Part shown: one piece after another, positions 27,901 to 40,500 of the stretch
Position numbering within the stretch: position 1 is the first letter of the stretch
How the letters are laid out: every line of letters starts with the position of its first letter
From: Hemibagrus wyckioides
Taxonomy: Eukaryota; Chordata; Actinopteri; Siluriformes; Bagridae
Direction of reading: 5' to 3'
DNA: 64,000 nt
NCBI RefSeq assembly: GCF_019097595.1
Contig: NC_080731.1
Span: forward strand, 21,894,866 to 21,958,865
Notes under the pieces: generated by a model
What the model was told of the DNA's origin: nothing
The model's input: only the letters and a program-made list of their open reading frames with translations
Database searches by the model: none
Position numbers and translations under genes: made by a program

Positions 27901-30900
27901 TACAATAAACACTACACACTACACCACAACTACACAATATACACTACATTACACAACAACTACACAATAAACACTACATTACAACAACTACACAATAAAC
28001 ACTACATGACACAACAACTATACAATAAACACTACATGACACAACAACTATACAATAAACACTACATTACACAACAACTACACAATAAACACTACATTAC
28101 ACAACAACTACACAATAAACACTACATTACACAACAACTACACAATAAACACTACATTACACAACAACTACACAATAAACACTACATTACAACAACTATA
28201 CAATAAACACTACATTACACAACAACTACACAATAAACACTACATTACACAACAACTACACAATAAACACTACATTACACAACAACTATACAATAAACAC
28301 TACATTACACAACAACTACACAATAAACACTACATTACAACAACTACACAATAAACACTACATTACACAACAACTACACAATAAACACTACATTACAACA
28401 ACTATACAAAAAACACTACATTACACAACAACTATACAATAAACACTACATTACACAACAACTATACAATAAACACTACATTACACAACAACTACACAAT
28501 AAACACTACATTACACAACAACTACACAATAAACACTACATTACACAACAACTACACAATAAACACTACATTACACAATAACTATACAATAAACACTACA
28601 TTACACAACAACTACACAATAAACACTACATTACAGAACAACTATACAATAAACACTACATTACACCAAAAAATACACAATAAACACTACATTACACAAC
28701 AACTACACAATAAACACTACATTACACAACTACACAATAAACACTACATTACACAACTATACAAACACTACATTACAACACAACTACACAATAAACACTA
28801 CATTACACCAAAACTACACAATAAACACTACATTACACAACAACTATACAATGAACACTACATTACATAACAACTACACAATAAACACTACATTACACAA
28901 CAACTACACAATAAACACTACATTACAACAACTATACAATAAACACTACATTACACAACAACTATACAATAAACACTACATTACACAACAACTATACAAT
29001 GAACACTACATTACACAACAACTACACAATAAACACTACATTACACAACAACTACACAATAAACACTACATTACACAACAACTACACAATAAACACTACA
29101 TTACACAACAACTATACAATGAACACTACATTACAGAACAACTACACAATAAACACTACATTACAACAACTACACAATAAACACTACATTACAACAACTA
29201 CACAATAAACACTACATTACACAACAACTACACAATAAACACTACATTACACAACAACTACAGAATAAACACTACATTACACAACAACTATACAATGAAC
29301 ATTAGACATTATACATTGCACACAGCACTATTTACTACACACTGCACATAATTCACTATACAATACATATACACACTTCACCAGACACACTGCAGACTAT
29401 ATATTATACACTATATACTACACACTATACTGTATACTACACACTGCACACTATATGATCACCACTATCACTACAAACTATTAGCATGCACATCTCACCC
29501 TACACAATACACACTGTATATTATACACTATACACTACACAATTTCATGCACATTATACACTGCCCACTTACTCTATACACTACACCTTACACACTATAC
29601 ACTGTACTATTGACTACACACTATACACACACATACTTCACCCTACACACTATATATTATACACTATATACTACACACTCTAGCTAAACACTCTACACCT
29701 ACAAATTATACACTACATGATTCAATATACATTATACACTAAACAATTACTCTATATCACACTACACACTATAAAATGCACACTAAACACTACACACTCC
29801 TCACTCTCACTTTATTCTCTCTTTCAGCTCCTGTATCAACTGTTGATGTCTGTCCTACACGGACAAAGCTTCATCAGTCAGTGACGCTCTCATGTAAACA
29901 TCAATGTTCTGGTTTATTGCAATGGAACTTAATCAGCAATCGAGATGATGTCCTGGCTGAGTGTGATCGGACATCATGCAGGTCAGAGAAGGGATTTAAC
30001 ATCTCTCATGATCAGTACCTGAAAGGAGATCTCTCTCTCACCATCACTGCAGCTGATTACAGTCAGAGGAACGTGTACGCATGTGAATGTGGAGACATAG
30101 ACTACGCTTTTGTTCGCCTCATCATAGAGAGTAAGTGTCTTTATCTCTTCTCCTGCTGATAAAACCTTCACTCTGAATTATTAGGATCATAATCAGAGTG
30201 GAGTTCATCAAACAGTGAGGGTTTAATACTGAAATGACAGACATCAGGATTCAGACCTCAGACGTAACTGCAGACTTCACCTTTATTCAGAAGTTATGTG
30301 AGAGTCAAATATGTGGGCGGAGTTTATCTAAAACAGAGGTGTGTCTCAGTTACACTTGATTTTTACCTTGAACTCAAGCACTTTTTTCTTGCCTGATTTA
30401 GGCTCGAGTGAGTCGGCAGGATTGAGTCCAGCGCCACTGTCTGACACTTTGATTGAACTACAAAATGTCCGACTGAACTGTGTGTTTTGTCTGTAAACGC
30501 AATCACACACACTGTGGAATGTCATTCAAGGACAAGCTGAAATTCTTCTTCTTCTTTCGGCTGCTCCCTTTAAGAGTCGCCACAGCAGATCATATTTCTC
30601 TGTCTCAATCTGTCCTCTGCATCTCGCTCTGTCACACCAATCCCCTGCATATGTTCCCTCACCACATCCATAAACCTTCTCCTTGGCCTTCCTTTTCTCC
30701 TCTTTCCCAGTGTTTCCATCCTTTTTCTTCCAATATAATCCATATCTCTTTTCAAGCCTCTCTAACTTTGTCTCCAAACCGTCCCACCTGAGCTGACTCT
30801 CTAATATATTCATTTCTAATCCTCTCCATCCTCGTCACGCCCAACTCAAATCACAGCATCTTCCACTCTGCCACCTCAAGCTCTGCCTCCTGTCTTTTTG

Positions 30901-32570
30901 TCAGCACCATTGTCTCTAAACCGTACAACATAGCTGGTCTCACCACAGTCGTGTAAATTTTCCCCTTCACTCTTGCAGATACTCTTCTATCACAAATCAC
31001 TCCTGCCAATCTTCTCCACCCATTCCACCCTGCCTGTACTCTCTTCTTCACCTCTCTACCACTCTCTGTTACCCTGTACCCCAAGTTGACCCCCCGTATT
31101 ATCTAACTCATTCACCTTCCTTACTTCTACTCCTTGCAACTGCACAATTCCACTGCCTTCCCTCTCATTCACGTGAGTGAATGCATGCATGTACTCTGTC
31201 TTGTCCCTACTGACTTTCATTCCTCTCCTCTCTAGTGCAGACTTCCACTTCTCCAGGCTCATCTCAACCTCTTCTCTACTCTCACTACAGATCACAATGT
31301 CATCTGCGAACATCATAGTCCAAGTGGGTTCCTGTCTGATCTCATCCATCAGCGTGTCCATCAGCATTGCAAACAAGAAAAGGCTAAGACCTGATCCTTG
31401 GTACAATCCCACTTCCACCTTGAACCAGTCTTTCATTCCTACCGCACACTTTATTATGGACAAGCTGAAATAATTATCATTATTAATAAATGAATATCAC
31501 TGTCCCTTTAAAGTCCACTAAACTATTTTCACCCTTTTTGTACTTAATGTATAATCAGAGACATTAAAGGTGAGTGTCTGTGGTTAAAGGCAGTCTTCTA
31601 GACACTACTGAAAAACTCAGAAATCTGGCAGCCTCACAGGTGTGAAGTCCACACAGGTGATGTTCAGAATCTGAAACGGCCTTAAGGAGCTGAGGAACCC
31701 GACTCTGACCACCAGGAACTTCCCCCACATCAACACTGCACTCTGAATGGGACTGTAAGGCTTTATGTTTGTGTCTAAATCTAGCTGAAGTTCCTCCATG
31801 TTTTTTCTCCTCAGCTGTGTTCTCACCAGTTCAGATGAAGTCTGGTGAAGATCTGAAGCTGCATGTGTCTGTACCAGAACCAGTGGAGGTGATTTATAAA
31901 AGCAGTGGTTCAGCTGATGAAGTGATCTGCAGGGTGAATAATCGCTCACTGCAGTGTAAAGATAAATACAGAGACAGAACATCACTCACTTACCCTGAGC
32001 TCACACTGAGACACATGGAGCCGAGGGATAGTGGAAGTTACACCATCCGGGACACGAAGAATGAGGAAGACATTCAGATATACGCCGTCTCTGTGGAAGG
32101 TACGTCTCAGTGTGGTCTGTAACATAAAGAGTTTAACACTGAATTATAGGAAACATGTCACTCCATAACTGACAGCAGAACTGATTTAGATTTCTAATAA
32201 GAATTCTATTAGACAGGGCATGAATCCAGTGGACAGTATCAGTATCAAACGTGTGTTAGAAAAGAAAGGTGTTCTAGTGACTGTATGAGAGAAGAGTGGA
32301 AGCTGAGTGTTTTTATTTCCATTCTTTCCACATTAAAGTCCACTGGAACTGTGCAGCAATCACATTAACAGTGTCTCCCTGTGACATCAGAGCAACAGAC
32401 ACGCCTTTTAACTGTGTGTGTGTGTGTGTGTGTTGTAGAGCCTGCTGTTCCTGCATGGGGGATTGTACTGATAGTGATGAGTCTGCTCTGCTGTGCTGCA
32501 GTGGGAATATACCTACTGTGGAGACACCGAAAGAGACAACAGGTAAGAGTAACTTAGTGTGTGTGTGTGA

Positions 32571-32605
<35 letters not shown>

Positions 32606-34534
32606 TCTGTGTGTGTGTGTGTGTGTGTGTGAGTCTGTGTGTGTGTGTGTGTGTGTGTAAGAGTAAGAGTGTGTGTGTGTGTGTGTGTAAGAGTAAGAGT
32701 GTGTGTGTGTGTGTAAGAAAGAGAGAGAGTGAGAGAGATCTAATACGTATTGTTGTATGTTATTGTTGTGTATTAAACTGGGTTTGATGTTTGGTTACTT
32801 TTGGAGACACCAGAACAGAACAAGAGCTTCCTGAGTGTCTTTTTACTGAAGAAGAAAAATCCATAAAACCTTCTTTTCCTACAGGATATGATGTAATCTT
32901 TACCCATATGTCCCCTGAGACAGGATCTATCTTACCTGGACTTATTTCTACTGTCTGTTGTATAGAAGGGAAAACACACACTGATGTTTCCAGACACGTT
33001 CACACACACAGTCTGGAAAACATTACTGACGTTACTGACGGATTCGGAGTAAAATCCTAGAGACGCTCCGGAATAATGACATCACACACTTTCCAAGTCT
33101 CAGGGGGATTAGTGGTTTGTAAGAGGAGAAGGGAATCAGAAGGTTTCTCCAGATCTTCTCTCCTCTTATGTTTTGTTTTCAGGTGTGAATTTGTCAGGTG
33201 CAGGTGCTTCCACAGGCGGGAATGGGATAAAGGAAAGGGCGGGGCAAACACACATGCAAACTCAAAAATGAAAACAAAAACATGTGGCACAGGACATAAA
33301 AAACAAAAACAAACAGTACAAAACATCTATGACAGAATAATTTGCACTTTTCTGAGTGTGTGTGTGTGTGTGTGTGTGTGTTTAACAGTTGAATAGACGA
33401 CTGCAACAAGTTGAAAAGCTCATACAGCAGGCTGAAAAAGGGACAGAGGAGAACATCAGTGAAGCTGAGATGGCACTCGAACAGCTGGAGAAGCAGTACA
33501 AGACAACTGAATATTCAGAACAGATCTCAATGATCAAAGAGGCAAAGAAGTTACGGTTGCAGCAACGTATGGAACAGCTAAAGAGTGAAGAAGTATGTTT
33601 CCGGTTTGTTCTCTCTCTCACTCACACACCAACGCAGCAGTAAATTGCCCTTTTTATCAACTGAGTGCAAGTGTGTGCATGTGGCAGTGTTAAGTGGACA
33701 CGGAACTCTGACCACACTGATGTAGAATTCTTCACTGTAGAGATGAGTAAAGAAAATGTGATGAAATCTACCTGGACAGGTAGCAGTGCACTGGGACACC
33801 TTGCCCTACATGTTAACAGAATCACTTTCCATTCTGTAATAGCTGCATGCCTGAACTCTTACTGCATGTAACGTAAACATATTGCAATTTTACCCCTTTA
33901 TCCCTTCTTCTTTCGTTTTATTTCATTCATTAATTTTTTTTAACTTAGTTCTCAATATAGATGAGTTATATGCACAGTCTAGGAGGACTGGCCTGGTTTT
34001 TATTTCACAGCAAGTTTTATACTGTAAATACTTACTGTGTATGTGATTAATTAAATTGTGTGTGTGTGTGTGTTTAACAGTTGAAGAGGATACTAGAACA
34101 CGTGGAAGAGCGTGTACAGCAGGTTTCAGAAGAACAGGACATCAGTGAAGTAGAGATGGAGCTCAATCAGTTGGATCAGCAGTACAAGAACAGTGACTAT
34201 GCAGAAAAGGTCAAATTGTTCTGCATGGAAAAGAGGGAACAGCTGGTGTGTTTCTTACTTCTTCTCACACACAAACACATTGTTTAGAAACATGTTGGGT
34301 AAATAGATAAAGTTCAAGTGACTAAAAATATGTGTGTGTGTAATAGTTGATGAGGCGACAGCAGCTAGTGGAACAGCTTGTACAGCAGGCTGAAGGAGGG
34401 ACAGAGGAGAACATCAGTGACGTGGAGAAGTCACTCGATCAGCTGGAGCAGCAGTACAACAACACTGAATATTCATACAAGGTCAAATTGTTCTGCATGG
34501 AAAAGAGGAAACAGCTGGTATGTGCCTTATTTGA

Positions 34535-34567
<33 letters not shown>

Positions 34568-37500
34568 GTAACAAACTCTAGTCCAAAGCTGCAGTAAATG
34601 GCCCTTTTATCAGTGGAGTCTGAGTGTGTGCATGTGACAGCATTAACTGGACATGGAGCTCTGACCACACAGAGTCTACATCACTAAAAATAATGGGTAG
34701 TGTGTGTGAGAGAAAGATGTATAAAATGTGTGGTATATATAGTGTGTGTGAGATGCATAATGTTTGTGTGTGTGTGTGTGTATGTTTAACAGTGGGACAT
34801 GCGAGTGGAATATGTGGAACAGCTTGTACAGCAGGCTAAAAAGGAGAAGATCAGAGAAGTAGAGATGGAGCTCGATCAGCTGGAGCAGAAGTACAAGAAC
34901 ACTGAATATGAAGAAAAGAGCAAGTTGTTCTGTAAGGCAAAGAAGTTACAGCTGCATCAGCGTATAAATTATCTAAGGAGAGAAGAGGTATGTTTCATGT
35001 TTCACACACACACACAGTAAGACAGTAGGATTGTGATGATGATGTTTCTAACAGTCTGTTAGCTTGTTAGAGCTTTTCCTCTTTACACTTTATTCTATTC
35101 ATCAAATTCATCTGTAGTTTTATACAAACTTTTAGTTCTGTGACCTGTGGAAGTCCTGTTTCATTCAGTCCACTGCTGAGTTTGTGCATTTAAAAAGTTA
35201 CAAAACTATAACAGGGCCTTTGTCCTGTGAAGACTAAGAAGGAAATCATTAGAACAGACAGACAGAGAGACACTTGGAGGAGGGGCAACTGTGGAACATC
35301 TTGTACAGTAGCTTAAATAAAATTATTACTAAACCCAAATTTTTGAAGCACCTTGTTAAGATATTTCCAGTCAAACACTTTTTCAGTGTCAAGTATAATT
35401 TCAACCTCAGGTGTATCTTTTAGGCCAGAAGCCATCACTTTGGTCTGTAAGAGCTACAAGCCTCAGGATCCTTCTCCTTGTTTAGAAGCAGTATTATGGA
35501 TGATTGTATGAGCGTCTCTGGTAGCCCTACTCCAAAGTGTCAGTTTACATAGCCAAGTATTGGGTTACTTTGAAAATTCTTAAAGAACTTGATTGGAAAA
35601 CCATCAGGCTCCAGTGAACTGTTTTCAAATTTGACTGCGAACCAGACCAAAACTATGACGTCTGCCTTTACCTGCACATGAATGTAATATGGAGTTGTCC
35701 CGCCCTTTACAGCTATAACAGCTTCAACTCTTCTGGGAAGGCTTTCCACAAGGTTTAGGAGTGTGTTTATGGGAATTTTTGACCATTCCTCTAGAAGAAG
35801 AGCATTTGTGAGGTCAGGCACTGATGTTGGACGAGAAGGTCTGTCTCACAGTCTCCACTCTAATTCATCCCAAAGGTGTTCTATGGGGTTGAGGTCAGGA
35901 CTCTGTGCAGGACAGTCAAGTTCCTCCACACCAAACTCACTCATCCATGTCTTTATGGACCTTGCTTTGGTCACTGGTGTGCAGTCATGTTGGAACAGGA
36001 AGGGGTCATCCCCAAACTGTTCCCACAAAGAGCATGAAATTGTCCAAAATGTCTTGGTATGAAGCTGAAGCATTAAGAGTTTCTTTTAATGGAACTAAGG
36101 GGCTGAGCCCAACCCCTGAAAAACAACACCTGAACTCAATGATTTGGAGGGGTGTCCCAATACTTTTGGCAATATATTGTAGCAGTTCATCAGATAGTCC
36201 TGAATCTGTAGAATCAATTGACTAAAATCTTAATTTATCAGTTTAGTTGCAGATCAAGATGTCATTTAAACTGGATTTGTGAGGGAGAACTGACCAGACG
36301 CTGATCAAGATGACAACACAACTACCTGAGGTGTTTTGAGCTCATGGTGGAGTAGGTGTGTTAATCCCGGTGTTGTTGAGAACACGTCTACAAACTGACC
36401 CACCAGCTCCATCAGGTCTTGATGTTGCCACACACTAAAGGGTCCTATATACCTTTGGCTGAGCTTACAGGGGAGCTTCAGGTTTTTGGTTGAGAGCTAA
36501 ACCATCTGCCCTGGGCAATACTGTGGGTGTGGATGTCTTTGACAGTTGGCTTGCTTCCTTTTATGCCTGATAGCCCTCTGGTGGCACATGTGCACACTTT
36601 CCCATAATCTTTGATTTCTCTGGAATCAGTCGTCCACTGATGGCACATTGGAAGGTTACCCAGACCAGGGAAACAATAGGGGCTGGTAACCAAGCACACA
36701 CTGAAAAGGGTTAAGCCTGATGGAAGACTGAGTCAGTGAATTTTGAGAATCTGGTTAAGAACAATGCCCACCTGGTTCGCCATGGGTTGAAACATATTAA
36801 TGTCATTTAAAATAATTATAAATTCTTATGATCTGTGATCTGAAAAGGGGCCCACTGCCCTTTTCAGAGCCAGTGCCTCAACTCCTCCAGTGCTTCTTTG
36901 ATTGATAGTAACGCTCGATTTACTATGTCATAGTTTGCTTCTGTGGAAGCGAGCTTCCGGGAATAGAATGTACAGGGGAACAGTTTAAAAGGTGTTCCAT
37001 GATGTTGCAATAGCACAGCTCAGATTCCACAGAACTAGGTGTCTACTTAATCTACAAATGGGAGTTTGGTGTATGGTGTCGCAGAATGGGGGCCACAGTA
37101 AAAATCTGCTTTGATTTTTTTCAATGGTCCCCTTGACCTATTTGGCTCCTTGAGCAGAGCTGTGGGAGGGGCAGCCATGGATCTATAATTATATAGTAGT
37201 GGCGAAACCGTGGGAGCATTGCAGTTCCTTGATGCTGGATGGGACTGGCCATTTAATGACTGCTTTTACCTTACCACTGCCCATTTTTACTCCCAGGTCA
37301 CTGATCACATACCCCAGGAATGTGATAGTATTTAAGTGAAACTCCCACTTCTTGGCTTTCACATATAGGTGGTGCTGTAAAAGTCAGCTCAGCTTTATCT
37401 ATATAAATGATGACACTTATTAAACACCTCATTCACAAAGGACTGAAACACTGCAGGCTCATTAGTCAGCCCATACGACATAAAGAGATGTTCATAATGA

Positions 37501-40500
37501 CCACGGAAAGTATCCCTCTCTGGTATCCAGACAAGGTTTTATGCACTCTGCAGGTCCAACTTGGTAAAAATCTTGGCTTCCCTGAGCTGTTCAAGGACAG
37601 GAGAAAACAGTCAAAGCATGTAGAGGTTTCTGACTGTGATAGCATTCAATCCTCTGTAGTCGATACAAGGCTTCTTATCGATGAAAAAGAATCCTGTGGC
37701 CACAGGGGAGGTTGAAGGTCATGATGAAGCCTGCACCCAGGGCATCTTTTATATAGTCCTACATGGCCTGGGTCTCTGGGAAGGACAATGGGGGTGAGGT
37801 GTTTGGTAGGAGATCAATAGCACAGTCCCAAGGTCTATGTGGAGGTAGATGGGTGGTTTGCTCGATATTAAACACCTCCACGAGGTCATGGTAGTCCTGT
37901 GGAATTTTGACTGCTTGGGTAGGTTCTGGGCTTTCCACAGAGGTTGTGTGGCATGGGAGGTTGGGGCCCACCCACAGACAGTGAGCCATGCAATGGGCTG
38001 CCAGTGGACAGGTTCCTTGGTTCGCCATGATATTGTCAGGTTGTGGGAGTTTTGCCATGGGAATCCTAGGATCACAGGAGGAGCTAAATAATCAAAATCA
38101 AAGAAGCTTTATTGTCACTTAAACCATATATAGCAGATGCAGTAAACAGTGAAGTGAAACAACGTTCCTCCTAGACCAGAGGTGCTACACAGAACACAGA
38201 CAAAGTACAGTAACACAGAAAAACATAGAGCTATAACAGAGATAAAAAATTAAACTATAATTTAAAAATTAAAATTAAACTAAAAAAATTTAACTATACT
38301 TAAGGTGCAGTCTTTAAGAACTATACATACAACAGAAGTGCACAGGAAGACAAGACAAGACAAGACAGTGCAGACAAACAACATATAGGCCGACTTTGTG
38401 CAATGAACAAGACAATGTGCAAAGAACAGTGTATACAGTGATACAGATATTAAAGTGACACATAAACAGGATTAATATAAATATATATAAATGTAAAGTG
38501 GCATGTGCGTGCAAACAGGACAATTTAGTGTGTGTGTGTGTGTCTGACTATGTCCAGCACAGTTCAGTTCTTTTTTTTGTGCGTGTGTGTTATGTATGTG
38601 TGTGTGTGTGTCCGTGTCCAGCACAGTTCAGTTCTATTTTTTGTGCGTGTGTGTTATGTATGTGTGTGTCCAGCACAGTTCAGTTCTCCTCTGAGATCTT
38701 GGTTGTAGGTGTGTGTGTGTGTCCAGCTCAGCTCAGTTCTCTGTTGAGATACCTGATTGCCTGAGGGAAGAAACTGTTTAACAGTCTGGTTGTGCGGGTC
38801 CAAATGCTTCGGTACCTCTTACCAGATGGCAGAAGGGTGAAGAGTGTGTGTGAGGGGTGTGTGGGGTGTGTAAGAGTGTGTGGGATCATCCACAATCCTG
38901 TTAGCTTTGCGGATGCAGCGTGTGGAGTAAATGTCTGTGATAGAGGGGAGAGAGACTCTGATGATCTTCTCAGCTGTTCTCACTATACGCTGAAGGGTCT
39001 TGCGGTCCAAGAAGGTGCAGTTCCCAAACCAAGCAGTGATGCAGCTGCTCAGGATCCTCTCGATGGTCCCTCTGTAGAAGGTGGTCAGGATGGGAGGTGG
39101 AAGATGAGCCTTCCTCAGCCTTCGCAGGAAGTAGAGACGCTGCTGGGCTTTCCTGGTGATGGAGCTGGTGTTGAGTGACCAGGTGAGGTCCTCCGCCAGG
39201 TGAACACCAAGGAATTTGGTGCTCTTGACGATCTCCACGATGGACCCATCAATGTTCAGTGGAGAATGGTCACTCTTTGCTCTCCTGAAGTCAACAACCA
39301 TCTCTTTAGTCTTGTCGACGTTCAGAGACAGGTTGTTGACTTTACACCAGGCTATTAGTTGTTGCACCTCCTCTCTATAAGCTGACTCATCATTCTTGCT
39401 GATGAGACCCACCACGGTCGTGTCATCGGAGAACTTGATGATATGATTATAGCTGTGCATTGCTGCACAGTCGTGAGTCAGCAGAGTGAACAGCAGTGGT
39501 CTGAGCACACAGCCCTGAGGAGCTCCAGTGTTCAGTGTGGTGGTGCTGGACATGCTGTTCCTGATCTGGACTGACTGAGGTCTCCCAGTCAGGAAATCCA
39601 GGATCCAGTTGCAGAGGGAGGTGTTGATGCCTAGCAGGCTCAGCTTCTCAATCAGGTGCTGAGGAATGATCGTGTTGAATGCTGAACTGAAGTCAATGAA
39701 CAGCATTCGTAGGTAAGTGTCTTTATTGTCCAGGTGTGTGAGGGCCAGATAGAGGGTTGTGGTGATGGCATCATCTGTGGAGCGATTTGGACGATACGCA
39801 AACTGCATGGGGTCAAGTGAAGGTGGCAGCAGGTTCTTGATGTGTCTCATGATGAGCCTCTCGAAGCACTTCATGATGATGGGTGTGAGTGCAATGGGAC
39901 GGTAGTCATTGAGACAGGACACTGGAGACTTCTTCAGCACAGGGTTGATGGTGGTAGACTTTAGGCATGTTGGGATGACGGTGCTGCTCAGGGAGTGTGC
40001 AGAACAGCTAGTGGATGTCTTCATAGACATCTTAAACATCTCCCTGAGCAGCACCGTCATCCCAACATGCCTAAAGTCTCTGCCATGAATATTGTCTGGT
40101 CCAGCAGCTTTCCGTGGGTTAACTCTGCGTAGAGTTTTCCTCACGTCAGCCATGGTGAAACAGAGCACCTCGTCCTCTGAAGAAGGGATGGTCTTCCTCA
40201 CTGTCACATCGTTACACACCTCGAACCGAGCGTAGAAGCTGTTCAGCACATCTGGAAGGGAGGCATCACTGTCACAGGCAGGTGGAGCTGGCCTGTAGTT
40301 GGTGATGGACTGGATGCCTTGCCACATGCGCCGAGTGTCACCGCTGTTCTGGAAGTGGCTGTGGATTCTCTGGGTGTGTGCACGCTTTGCCTCTCTGATG
40401 GCTCGAGACAGTTTAGCCCGTGCTGTTCTTAGGGTGTCCTTGTCTCCAGCTCTGAAGGCAGAGTCTCTGGATCTTAGCAGTGCACACACCTTTGCGGTCA

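Noticed and set aside
12862..29208. Long open frames of 66 to 405 codons in the 30-bp array
   Set aside because: They arise because the unit is a multiple of 3 and lacks stops in two frames. They lie between a good donor and acceptor and have no codon structure beyond the repeat.
31177..31473. 98-codon + strand frame in intron 2
   Set aside because: It is antisense to the RTE reverse transcriptase.
32296..32604. 102-codon frame over the TM exon
   Set aside because: Different frame from the spliced reading and rich in Cys-Val from the GT repeat; the phase-correct frame encodes a clean TM segment.
33665..33871. Conserved open frame within intron modules (also 59791-60012 and around 59030)
   Set aside because: The similarity extends equally beyond the frame and comes from module duplication. 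No acceptor of the TTTAACAG type precedes it. An alternative exon is not excluded.
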